A stretch of DNA of 64,000 nt from CAZACZ01 sp964483695 (GTDB lineage Bacteria; Deinococcota; Deinococci; Deinococcales; Trueperaceae), in the NCBI GenBank assembly GCA_964483695.1, contig CAZACZ010000006.1, positions 1-64,000 on the forward strand, written 5' to 3'. Below the pieces are notes generated by a model. The model did not search any database, was not told the DNA's origin, and saw only the letters and a list, made by a program, of their open reading frames with translations. The translations under genes were made by a program, and so were the position numbers. Positions 33,922 through 41,861 of the stretch are shown here, piece after piece. Each line of letters begins with the position of its first letter. The stretch's first letter is position 1.

Positions 33922-35895
33922 TCAGAACTCCTCGTCCCAATCGACCGCCGTGGCGCCGGTAGCGCGCGTGGTGTCGGTCGCGGAGGCGGTGGCGGTGGCC
34001 TTGGCCGAGTTCCGGCCGCGGCCGAGGAGACCGAACTGCACGCAGATCCCCCGCAGACCGATGGTCGCGAGCAACAAGCCGACGAAGCCGAGGACCGCCC
34101 ACACCACCTGGCCGGTGGTGCTGCGGAACATCGACCAGCGTCCCAGGAGCTCCAACTCGGGCATCGCCAGCACGTCGGCGAGGATGCTGCCGAGCGCGAC
34201 CAACGCCTCGTAGAAGATCGGGACGACCAGCAGCAGCAGCGCCCAACCGACCAAGCGCCAGTTGCGGTTGCCGCCACCGAACGCCATGTTCAGCAGCACC
34301 AACTGGACGACGGCGAGCACGCCCAGCACGAGCAACACCCCGAGGCGCGTCCAGGTCGACCACAACCCGTCCACGGTGCGCTCGAACGCCAGGCCGGCGG
34401 CCTGCGAGCTCCCCGAGAGGGCGCGCTCGACGGCGTCGACCTGAGCAGCGAGCAGCGTGAGGTCGTGCTCGCGCAGGGAGGGGCGCTCGGCCAACGACGC
34501 CAGGATCTCCTCGGTGTCGGACGCCACGGAGGCGTCGCGCGCCTGAAGCAGACCGGCCACGCTGCCGCGGTAGACCGCCGCGACGTCCGAGACGTACGCG
34601 CGCGCACCGGCGTCGTCGCCGACGCGAAGGGCAGCGACGGCACGGCCAGCGTCGGCCGCCAGGACATCGGTGACGTCCTGGACCGAACCGAAACCGGCGT
34701 CGACCAGCGCGGCGGCCTGTCGTCCCGCTTGCGCCTCGGCGATGCCGGCGCTGCGGAGCGTCGTCGTCCAATCCGCGATGGCGACAGCGCGAGCCTCGTC
34801 GCGCGCCTGGGCCAGCGCGCGCTCGACGGCGGCAGCGACCAGCGGATCGGCCAGGGCCGCGTCGAGTTCGGCGTCCTGAGGGGCGCCAGCTACCGCAGCC
34901 GTGGCATCGGGGAGGCCGGCGTCGGTCGGCGCCGCTGCTGCCGGGGTCGTCTCGGTGGTTTCGGGGGCTTGCGCCTGGTCGGTCGCGAGCGCTGCGGGCG
35001 GAACCGGGGTGGTCTCCGCCGGCTCGGTGGTGTCCGGGGTCGCGACGTCGATCTGCGCCGGCCCGACGCTCGGCAACTCGGATGGAGCCGATGCCTCGGG
35101 GGCGATCGCGGCCCCTTCGACGCGGTCCAGCCCACCCCGTGCGGCGGAGGCAAGCCGCACCAGGGCCAGGTTGGCGCCTTCGAGGCTGGACGACAAGGCG
35201 TCGTCGTCGGCGTCGACGACCGCTTGCGCGGCGGCGACGAGGTACTGGTTGAGGGCGGCGTCGGTGCGCGGCGAGTCCTGGATCGCCAAGGAGTCGCCGT
35301 AGGCGCCCGCCAGCGCGACGTACCCTGCGTCGCGGTCCTCCGTCATGAGCCGCTCGGCGACCTGGACCTGGGCAGCGATGGCGTCGGCCGTGCCCGCCTC
35401 GAACGCCAGCCTCAGGCCGGTCGCGTCGCTGGCCGCCGCCAGTGCGGCGCCGTCCTCGGCGCGGAACGCCATCGCATCGGCGAGGTGCGCCAAGCGCGTG
35501 CGCGCGAGCTCGAGGTCGTCCTGGGCGGCGGCCGTGAACGCCGAGTCCATCACCAGGCGCCGGAAGCCACCTTCGAGCACCGCCACCTGCACCGCGATGT
35601 CGGTTCGGCTCTGGTTCTCCACCGCGGTGCGGGCACGCTCGAACGTCCGCTCCATGGCCTGCACCAGGCTCACGCTGGTGGCGTCGCGCGAGAGGGTCAG
35701 CAGGGCGTTGAGGGCGCGCTCGAGCTCGTCGCGTGCCTGCACGCCGTCGCCGGGGACGGACTCGACCGCGATGCGAAGGTTCTCGATCGCCAGGTCGTAG
35801 CGTTGCAGCACCGAGTCCTCTTGCGCCATCGCGGCGCCGAGCCCCAGCACCAGGCAGAAGATGCCGGTCGCGAGGATCCGTTGTCGCCAGTTCAT
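33922..35895 (-). CDS. Exported helical protein with three C-terminal membrane segments
   Basis: 657 aa, unknown function. A signal peptide ends after A24 (AAMAQED). An all-helical extracytoplasmic region rich in Ala, Asp and Glu follows (25-270), then a Pro/Thr/Ala linker (about 275-345), a second helical region (about 350-510), and three transmembrane helices (about 517-540, 547-570 and 596-619). The tail ends with VDWDEEF. An odd number of helices after an exported domain places this acidic tail in the cytoplasm, where it could contact its neighbours' products. The start overlaps the upstream stop as ATGA; the downstream coiled-coil gene begins 55 bp later. Confidence 0.75.
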   Translation of the reverse strand: MNWRQRILATGIFCLVLGLGAAMAQEDSVLQRYDLAIENLRIAVESVPGDGVQARDELERALNALLTLSRDATSVSLVQAMERTFERARTAVENQSRTDIAVQVAVLEGGFRRLVMDSAFTAAAQDDLELARTRLAHLADAMAFRAEDGAALAAASDATGLRLAFEAGTADAIAAQVQVAERLMTEDRDAGYVALAGAYGDSLAIQDSPRTDAALNQYLVAAAQAVVDADDDALSSSLEGANLALVRLASAARGGLDRVEGAAIAPEASAPSELPSVGPAQIDVATPDTTEPAETTPVPPAALATDQAQAPETTETTPAAAAPTDAGLPDATAAVAGAPQDAELDAALADPLVAAAVERALAQARDEARAVAIADWTTTLRSAGIAEAQAGRQAAALVDAGFGSVQDVTDVLAADAGRAVAALRVGDDAGARAYVSDVAAVYRGSVAGLLQARDASVASDTEEILASLAERPSLREHDLTLLAAQVDAVERALSGSSQAAGLAFERTVDGLWSTWTRLGVLLVLGVLAVVQLVLLNMAFGGGNRNWRLVGWALLLLVVPIFYEALVALGSILADVLAMPELELLGRWSMFRSTTGQVVWAVLGFVGLLLATIGLRGICVQFGLLGRGRNSAKATATASATDTTRATGATAVDWDEEF

Positions 35896-36797
35896 GCTGC
35901 CTCCTCGAAGGCGGCGCGCGCCGCTAGGACGGCACCGATGTTCACGTTGGGTCGGGTGACGACGACGATGGCGTCGGCGCCCATGGGGAAGACGAACAGC
36001 ACGCCCTGGGGATGCTCCAAGGAGAGCACGCGCAGGTTCCCACCTCGGGCGAGCAGAAGCCGCGTCGAGCGTACCAGCGTCGGCAGCCGCCGCGCGTCGA
36101 CGGCTTCACCGCGCTCCAACGCGACGCGCGTCCCGCGCACGATCACGACCTGGCGCACGGTCTCCAACGCACCGAAGATGCGGACGGCGGCGTCCATGGC
36201 GGCGGCGTCGAGCACGGCAGCTGGCGCGGGTGGTGAAGGGTGCGAGGCGGCAGGTGCGGTCGCCGCGGAAAGCGCTGCGCCTGCCTTGGCGGCCGTGGGC
36301 GCAGCATCGGGAGCCACACCGGCGGCCGCTACGCCGGCCGTGCCCGTAAGGCGCGCGGCGGGAGCGGGGGTGAGGCGCAAGGACGGCAAGTCGGGTAGGT
36401 ACACCGAACTGCGCTTGACCGCCGCGTCGAGTGCCGACATCCCCCCGGAGGCGTCGATGAGGTGCGCCTCGGCTGCACCCCGAGCGGCTTCGGCGCGGGC
36501 GCCGCCCGCCCCATCGGCGAAGGACGGCGCCTGCGTCGGCGCCGACCCGGTCTTGGCGACCTTGGCGACGTCGGCGGCGATCCTTTTCAGGCTGCGGGTC
36601 AAGCCCTGTTTCGGCAGCACCGTGGCGAGCTGACGCCGCACCGGTCCGAGCAGGAGCTTCCGCATGGCGGCAGCGCCGATGGTCTCCGGCGACTGCCCGG
36701 AGGCGCGCAAGGCATCGTCGAGCATGCGCTCGGCCGCCCTGGGCGACACCAACTCGGTGAGCTCGTGGCGCGTGATGCGGTAGACGTCGTTCTGCAT
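35892..36797 (-). CDS. Adaptor-like protein sharing N-terminal and Roadblock-like domains
   Basis: 301 aa, unknown. Residues 5-81 form a helical domain also found at the start of the 1019-aa protein (VSPR at 17-20, GQSP at 34-37, RRQL at 54-57). A low-complexity Ala/Pro-rich middle (about 85-195) follows, then a C-terminal domain of about 100 residues (FGALETVRQVVIVRGTRVAL ... VFPMGADAIVVVTRPNVNIG), again Roadblock/LC7-like. The ATG at 36797 is preceded by GGGGAGAGAAGG. No signal peptide. First gene of the module. Roadblock proteins commonly regulate small GTPases, but no GTPase gene lies in the window. Confidence 0.75.
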   Translation of the reverse strand: MQNDVYRITRHELTELVSPRAAERMLDDALRASGQSPETIGAAAMRKLLLGPVRRQLATVLPKQGLTRSLKRIAADVAKVAKTGSAPTQAPSFADGAGGARAEAARGAAEAHLIDASGGMSALDAAVKRSSVYLPDLPSLRLTPAPAARLTGTAGVAAAGVAPDAAPTAAKAGAALSAATAPAASHPSPPAPAAVLDAAAMDAAVRIFGALETVRQVVIVRGTRVALERGEAVDARRLPTLVRSTRLLLARGGNLRVLSLEHPQGVLFVFPMGADAIVVVTRPNVNIGAVLAARAAFEEAA

Positions 36798-36848
36798 CGC
36801 CTTCTCTCCCCGCGCAGGGGGTGCCGCCGCGGTTCTCATGAACGACCC

Positions 36849-36854
36849 ATCATA
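36849..36854 (-). promoter_or_regulatory. Candidate -10 box of the coiled-coil/Roadblock module
   Basis: TATGAT on the minus strand, about 45 nt of leader before the ATG at 36797. Another TATGCT lies at 36924-36919. No convincing -35 box for either. The 254-bp gap to hrcA holds nothing else I can support. Confidence 0.35.
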
Positions 36855-37051
36855 CGGACGCGCGGCCGGCGACGGTTCCGGCGGCCGCGGCGGGATGGGG
36901 AACGCCTGCACGTCCCCGAGCATAGGACCGCCGCAGCTGTCGGGGATGTGAGATATTCCGTTGGGATGGGCATTCCAGGCGCCGTCCGCGGTGCCGGGCG
37001 GCGCCGGCGACGGTCGCCGGGGCGGGCGCACGAACGTCGCGGGGCGGCATG

Positions 37052-38059
37052 CTACGCCGCGTCGTCTGCGGCTCCGGGTGAGCGTCCCCGCTCGAGCGCG
37101 TCCCCGAGTTCGCGCGCGATGGTCAACGCTCGTGGGTAGCGCATGCGCGCGGGCCCGACCAAGGTCAGCCGTCCGCGGCCGCTTCCGCAGCCGAACGTCG
37201 CCGACACCCGTGCCACGGTGTCGTCCAGCGTCAGCTCCAGGTCGTCGACGTCCGCCGTGTCCTCGCCGCGCGCCGTCGCGCGGCTCGCGCCGTGGGCCGG
37301 GTGAAGCGGCTCGTGCTCGACCTGCTCGACCACCGTGCGCACGAAGCCGGGATCGCTTCCCTCGGGCTCGAGCAGGACACGCCCCAGGCCGTCGCGGAAG
37401 ATCCGCGGCGGCTGGAGACCACGCCACGCGTCGGCGACGGCCCGCAAGGTACGTGCCAACTCGGGCACGGCGTGGCGCGCGAGGGCGCGTAGCGCACGCG
37501 GAACCTCGCCCACCGGCAACGTCAGCTGACGAAGGTTGCGCTCGGCGTCGTCGATGACGCTCTCTTCGGGAGCGGGATCCAGTTCGACCCCGATCTGGCG
37601 CACGAGGCCGTTGTCCAACACGACCACGGCCAGCAGGCGTCGAGCCGTGAGCAACGAGAGGTGGATCTCGAGGATCCGCAGCGCTTCGTCCGGCGGCAGG
37701 CGCACTACCACCGCGTACCCGGAGAGCTCCGCTGCCAACCGCGACGCCAACTCGAAGAGGTCGTCGCCGTCGGTTCCGGCGAGGCGACGCCGGACGTCGC
37801 GGCGCAGGCGCGGCGGAAGGCGCGGCGGCGGGAGATGCGCCAGGGCGTAGGTGCGGAACCCCAACGCCGTGGGGATGCGGCCGGCAGAAGTGTGCGGCTG
37901 TTGCAGGAACCCGTCGCTCTCGAGCGAGCCGAAGTCGTTGCGCACGGTGGCGCTCGACACGTCGAGGCGCTCGGCGATCACACCGGACGGCACCGGATGC
38001 GCCGTGTCGATGTAGGCCTCGGCGACGAGGTGGAGGACGCGGGCTTGCCGCGCGTTCAT
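37052..38059 (-). CDS. hrcA: Heat-inducible transcription repressor HrcA
   Basis: 335-aa repressor of chaperone genes, acting at CIRCE operators. The N-terminal winged helix contains SSATVRNDFGSLESDGFLQQPHTSAGRIPT-type sequence (residues about 35-65), the strongest family marker. The C-terminal half is the GAF-like HrcA domain. No CIRCE repeat is seen near it and no dnaK, grpE or groEL gene is in the window. An extended -10 box directly before the ATG predicts a leaderless mRNA. Confidence 0.94.
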   Translation of the reverse strand: MNARQARVLHLVAEAYIDTAHPVPSGVIAERLDVSSATVRNDFGSLESDGFLQQPHTSAGRIPTALGFRTYALAHLPPPRLPPRLRRDVRRRLAGTDGDDLFELASRLAAELSGYAVVVRLPPDEALRILEIHLSLLTARRLLAVVVLDNGLVRQIGVELDPAPEESVIDDAERNLRQLTLPVGEVPRALRALARHAVPELARTLRAVADAWRGLQPPRIFRDGLGRVLLEPEGSDPGFVRTVVEQVEHEPLHPAHGASRATARGEDTADVDDLELTLDDTVARVSATFGCGSGRGRLTLVGPARMRYPRALTIARELGDALERGRSPGAADDAA

Positions 38060-38066
38060 GGCATGG

Positions 38067-38075
38067 ATGCTACCA
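38067..38075 (-). promoter_or_regulatory. Extended -10 promoter giving leaderless hrcA mRNA
   Basis: Minus strand TGGTAGCAT; the last base of the -10 hexamer is 8 nt before the A of the hrcA ATG at 38059, so transcription should begin at the start codon. Confidence 0.6.
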
Positions 38076-38129
38076 CGGTCGTCGGCCCCGCGCCGGTTCT
38101 GGGTTCGCGTGGCCGACGACGAAACGGCG

Positions 38130-38612
38130 TCACCCCTGGTCTTCGTCCGAGGCGTCGGCGGCCATCTCCTTCACCGCGGCGAGGTGCGCGCCGTCCATCG
38201 GCATCACGCTCAGGCGGTTGCCTCGGCGCGTCAGGGTGGACCCCTCGAAGCGCGGATCCGCCTTCATCTCCGCCAACGTCACCACGCGAGGCAGGCGCTC
38301 GTGCGGCGCGATGTCGACCAGCACCCAGCGCGGCTCCTCGGGCGGCGACGTGGGGTCGTGGTAGGGCGAAGCGGCGTCGAACTGGGTCGGATCGGGATAC
38401 GCCTCGGAGGCCACCGTCGCGATTCCCGCCACGCCAGGCGAGGCGGTGCTGGAGTGGTAGAAGAGCACCGCGTCACCGACCCGCATCTCGTCGCGCATGA
38501 AGTTGCGGGCCTGGTAGTTGCGCACGCCTTCCCAGGCGGAGCGACCGTCGCGCTCCAAGTCGTCGTAGGCGTAGGCGTCCGGTTCGCTCTTGACCAGCCA
38601 GACTCGTGCCAT
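38130..38612 (-). CDS. EVE-domain protein
   Basis: 160 aa covering a complete EVE domain, a PUA-like fold that binds modified bases. WLVKSEPDAYAYDDL is at 5-19, then W-EGVRNYQARNFMRDEMRVGD, the aromatic-cage block VLFYHSSTASPGVAGIATV, and DIAPHERLPRVVTLAEMK. The ATG at 38612 is preceded by an extended -10 box with leaderless spacing. Stand-alone EVE proteins are widespread; their physiological ligand is mostly unknown. Confidence 0.92.
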   Translation of the reverse strand: MARVWLVKSEPDAYAYDDLERDGRSAWEGVRNYQARNFMRDEMRVGDAVLFYHSSTASPGVAGIATVASEAYPDPTQFDAASPYHDPTSPPEEPRWVLVDIAPHERLPRVVTLAEMKADPRFEGSTLTRRGNRLSVMPMDGAHLAAVKEMAADASDEDQG

Positions 38613-38619
38613 GGGGTGG

Positions 38620-38628
38620 AGTCTACCA
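38620..38628 (-). promoter_or_regulatory. Extended -10 promoter giving leaderless EVE-gene mRNA
   Basis: Minus strand TGGTAGACT; the hexamer ends 8 nt before the A of the ATG at 38612. The hexamer is the same TAGACT seen before recG and the WHy lipoprotein gene. Confidence 0.6.
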
Positions 38629-38693
38629 GCGCCCCGCCGGCATCGGTCGCGCCGCACGAGCGGCCCGGCTAGCGACGCCGGAGGACCGGCGCG

Positions 38694-40226
38694 TCACTCC
38701 CACTCGATGGTGCCGGGCGGCTTGCTGGTGATGTCGTACACCACCCGGTTGACCTCGGGCACGGCGTTGACGATGCGGCTGCTGACGGTGGCCAGGAACT
38801 CGTGCGGAAGCCGGCTCCAATCGGCGGTCATGCCGTCGACGCTGGACACCGCTCGGAGCGCAACGGTGTGGGCGTAGGTACGACCGTCGCCCATCACCCC
38901 GACCGAGCGGATCGGCGTGAGCACCGCCAGCGCCTGCCACGTCTCGTCGTAGAGGCCGAACTCTCGGAGCGCAGAGACGAAGACGTCGTCGACGCGTCGC
39001 AGCACCGCGAGGCGCTCGCGCGTGACCGCGCCGATGACGCGGATCGCGAGCCCCGGCCCCGGGAACGGGTGCCGGTCGCGCAGGTGCTTCGGCAGACCGA
39101 GCGTTTCCGCGACCTCCCGCACCTCGTCCTTGAAGAGCGTGCGGAACGGTTCGATCAACTCGAACTGCAGGTCGTCCGGCAAGCCGCCGACGTTGTGATG
39201 CGACTTGATGTTGGCTGCGCCATGGCCGCCGGCCGACTCGATCACGTCCGGGTAGAGCGTGCCCTGGGCGAGGAACCGGATGTCGCCGCGATCGGCCTCC
39301 AGCGCGCGCGCCTCGGCAGCGAAGACCTCGATGAACTCGCGTCCGATGATCTTGCGCTTGGTCTCCGGATCCGTCACGCCCTCGAGGGCGGCGAGGAAGC
39401 GCTCGGATGCGTCGACCACGCGAAGGTTCACGCCGAGATCGCGCAGCGCGCGCTCCACCTCGTCGGCTTCGCCCATGCGAAGCAGGCCGTGGTCGACGAA
39501 GACGCCGATCATGCGCTCGCCAAGGGCGCGGTGCAGCAGGAGCCCCAGGGTGCTCGAGTCGACACCGCCCGAGATGCCCAACAGCACGCGTTCGTCACCG
39601 ACCCGCGCGCGCACCTCGGCCACCGCCTGCTCCACGATCGCCTCCGGCGTCCAGTCGCGTGGCGCGCCGGTGAGGTGCACGAAGCGTTCGAGCACGGCCA
39701 TGCCCTTCGGCGTGTGCCGCACTTCCGGGTGGAACTGCAGCGCGTAGATGCCGCGTTCGACGTCCTCCATCGCAGCGACCGGGTTGTCCTCGGTGGCCGC
39801 GCACACCCGGAAGCCCGGTGGCGGTTCGCCGACGGTATCGCCGTGGCTCATCCACGCCACGAACTCGCCATCGATGCCCTCGAACAGCGCCCCGTCGTAG
39901 CGCGCCAGGGTCGACTTGCCGTACTCGCGCACGTGGCTTGGCACGACCTCGCCGCCCAACTCGCGGGTGACGAGTTGCATGCCGTAGCAGATGGCGAGGA
40001 TCGGCACGCCGAGGTCGAGCAGGCCGCTCGGCATGGTCGGCGCGCCTGCGTCGGCGACGCTCTGCGGCCCTCCGGACAGGATGATGCCGCGGGGCGCATG
40101 GGCGCGAAGCGTCGCGACGTCGGCAGTGGGGGGTTCGATGACCGAGAAGACGCTCAGTTCGCGCAGGCGGCGCGTGATGAGCCGGGTGTACTGCGATCCG
40201 TAGTCGATGACGATGATGGCGGACAC
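38694..40226 (-). CDS. guaA: GMP synthase (glutamine-hydrolysing)
   Basis: Converts XMP to GMP using glutamine and ATP. 510 aa: class I amidotransferase with the nucleophile Cys80 in LAICYGMQ and the His/Glu pair near HPEV, the ATP-pyrophosphatase P-loop GISGGVDSS, and the C-terminal dimerisation domain ending KPPGTIEWE. GTG start at 40226 behind TAGGAGCC. It follows the pseudokinase gene by 21 bp and is probably transcribed from the promoter at 41763-41792. Confidence 0.97.
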   Translation of the reverse strand: MSAIIVIDYGSQYTRLITRRLRELSVFSVIEPPTADVATLRAHAPRGIILSGGPQSVADAGAPTMPSGLLDLGVPILAICYGMQLVTRELGGEVVPSHVREYGKSTLARYDGALFEGIDGEFVAWMSHGDTVGEPPPGFRVCAATEDNPVAAMEDVERGIYALQFHPEVRHTPKGMAVLERFVHLTGAPRDWTPEAIVEQAVAEVRARVGDERVLLGISGGVDSSTLGLLLHRALGERMIGVFVDHGLLRMGEADEVERALRDLGVNLRVVDASERFLAALEGVTDPETKRKIIGREFIEVFAAEARALEADRGDIRFLAQGTLYPDVIESAGGHGAANIKSHHNVGGLPDDLQFELIEPFRTLFKDEVREVAETLGLPKHLRDRHPFPGPGLAIRVIGAVTRERLAVLRRVDDVFVSALREFGLYDETWQALAVLTPIRSVGVMGDGRTYAHTVALRAVSSVDGMTADWSRLPHEFLATVSSRIVNAVPEVNRVVYDITSKPPGTIEWE

Positions 40227-40247
40227 GTGGCTCCTAGCGCAGCAGGT

Positions 40248-41738
40248 TCACTGCCGCTCTTCCGGCATGGGAGGGAAGGTGAGCGTGATCGCCCGGTCTT
40301 CGGGCACCCGCAGCGTGACGCGGTCGCTGGTGCGATCCTGGAAGGCCGCGTGCACGACCCAGGTCCCGGTGGCGTCGAACACCACCCGCCGCGGCACCGA
40401 ACCGATCACGGTGCCGGCACGGAACGACGAGCCGCTCGGGCTCTGATCGACCACCAGGCTGACCGGCGGCAGGTTGGCCGGGTCCACACGGACGTCGACG
40501 ACGTGGCTGACACTGCCGCTCCCAGCGACCGCCTGGCGGTTGCCCCGCTGTGCCAGCACCGCCATGTACGCCGCCGTGCCGGCCACCAGGACCAGCAGCA
40601 GCAACAACGCGGGACCGCGCCACGACCGGCGACGGCGACCGCTCTCGTCGTGCCGGTCGAGCCGGATCGGTGCGGGGCGCAGCGCGCCGTCGAGGTTGCC
40701 AGGGCGGTAGGTGGCCCCCGGGGGCAGGTCCTTGACGAAGCCCGGATCGGAGTCCTTGGGCGGGCGGACGGCGCGCGCGACCAGCCCAGGGTCGCTCGCG
40801 AGCGTGATGGGGTCGGGGTCCGCCGTCGACGAGGCGCTGGTGGACGAGGCGCCGGCGAGCTCCCCGACGCTGGGGCCAACGGTGCGGGCTGCGTCGCGGT
40901 CGTAGCTGGCGGGCTCGACGCGAAGGTCCGTGCGCGTGGCGGTGAGGCTCGGGCCTAGGCCGTCGCCGCCTCCGATGTCGAGGGCGCCACCCGGGATCTC
41001 GGGCAGGTCGAGCGCGTCGTCCAAGACGCCGTCGGCGCCGGACGCGCTGCGGTCCGCCGAGGCTATCGGCAGGGTGAGGTCGGAGAACCCGGCAGGCGGG
41101 ACCGTGACCGCACCGCCGGACAGCCGACGAACGACGCTGTAGAGGCGCTCGGCGTCGGGCGCCGGGTTGGTGCCCGCAGCGACCGCTCCACGCAGGACCA
41201 CCAGGACCTCGCTGCTGAGGTTGTCGCCGGCGAGGCTGAGCAGCGCGTGCACGGCGTCACGCAGGTCGCGCTGGAGCGCGGCGGCCTGGGCGCGGCCCGG
41301 TTCGGACCTGGGCGTGGAGGCGCCGGAGGCGGCGTTCGACCACGGGACGCCGTACCCTTCCACGAGTACGCGGCCCGCGGCGAACAGCAGTCGCTCGGCG
41401 CCCAGCGCACCGTGGGTCACGCCCGCCCGCGCGGCGTCGCGCACGGCCTGCAGCACCTGCAGGACGAAGCGGTCGTCGACCACCGACTCGCCGGGCGCCG
41501 TCAGCGTCGCCCCGGTCGGGATGGCCGCCACGAGCGTGCCGCGGGTGCCATCGAACGACGCCGCCACGATCGACGGGATGGCGTCGGAATCGATGTCCCC
41601 CGGTCCGGCGAGGGGACGCCCGGGGAACTCGTAGATGAGCACCGCCAGGCCGGTCACCGGGTCGACCCCACGGTGCGTGGTGACCCCGCCCCCGGTGCGG
41701 TATGCCTCGGTGCGCTGGTAGTGGCCGACGTCGTTCAT
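40248..41738 (-). CDS. Membrane-anchored pseudokinase with PEGA-like domain
   Basis: 496 aa. The N-terminal about 200 residues follow a Ser/Thr kinase outline but lack catalytic residues. The glycine-rich loop is GGGVTTHRGVD, the VAIK-type lysine is missing (AVLIYEF), the HRD loop reads THGALGAERLLF, and the DFG site reads VEGYGV. A Pro/Ser/Asp-rich linker (about 215-365), a transmembrane helix at about 376-396 and an outer domain follow, with SPSGSSFRAG...GSVPRRVVFD resembling PEGA. The kinase-like part would be cytoplasmic and the PEGA-like part outside. Upstream of guaA. It is probably a binding or scaffold protein (inference). Confidence 0.7.
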   Translation of the reverse strand: MNDVGHYQRTEAYRTGGGVTTHRGVDPVTGLAVLIYEFPGRPLAGPGDIDSDAIPSIVAASFDGTRGTLVAAIPTGATLTAPGESVVDDRFVLQVLQAVRDAARAGVTHGALGAERLLFAAGRVLVEGYGVPWSNAASGASTPRSEPGRAQAAALQRDLRDAVHALLSLAGDNLSSEVLVVLRGAVAAGTNPAPDAERLYSVVRRLSGGAVTVPPAGFSDLTLPIASADRSASGADGVLDDALDLPEIPGGALDIGGGDGLGPSLTATRTDLRVEPASYDRDAARTVGPSVGELAGASSTSASSTADPDPITLASDPGLVARAVRPPKDSDPGFVKDLPPGATYRPGNLDGALRPAPIRLDRHDESGRRRRSWRGPALLLLLVLVAGTAAYMAVLAQRGNRQAVAGSGSVSHVVDVRVDPANLPPVSLVVDQSPSGSSFRAGTVIGSVPRRVVFDATGTWVVHAAFQDRTSDRVTLRVPEDRAITLTFPPMPEERQ

Positions 41739-41762
41739 GCGTTCGACCGGTTCACGACCGCG

Positions 41763-41792
41763 AGTATAGCGAGGCGCTCGACGCGGTCACAA
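41763..41792 (-). promoter_or_regulatory. Promoter of pseudokinase-guaA operon
   Basis: Minus strand TTGTGA (41792-41787), 18-bp spacer, TATACT (41768-41763). Leader about 20 nt to the ATG at 41738. Confidence 0.65.
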
Positions 41793-41822
41793 GGTTCCGC
41801 GGGGGCTCCGTCACGTCGCGCG

Positions 41823-41851
41823 TTGTGGCTGCTGCGCGCGGCTGGTACGCT
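41823..41851 (+). promoter_or_regulatory. Promoter of mrp
   Basis: TTGTGG (41823-41828), 17-bp spacer, TACGCT (41846-41851) preceded by TGG (extended -10). Transcription should start about 4 nt before the ATG at 41862. Confidence 0.6.
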
Positions 41852-41861
41852 GCCGAGCGAC

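Noticed and set aside
31000..36633. Several long plus-strand frames opposite the coiled-coil/Roadblock module
   Set aside because: They mirror the codon periodicity of the minus-strand genes. The minus-strand reading gives a signal peptide, membrane helices and a domain shared by two proteins, which the plus frames do not.
36961..37557. Plus-strand frame in the gap and opposite hrcA
   Set aside because: It has no promoter or ribosome site that I can support and its translation is Arg/Pro-rich antisense-type sequence.
37060..38129. Possible CIRCE operator near hrcA
   Set aside because: No TTAGCACTC-N9-GAGTGCTAA or close variant is visible near the gene.
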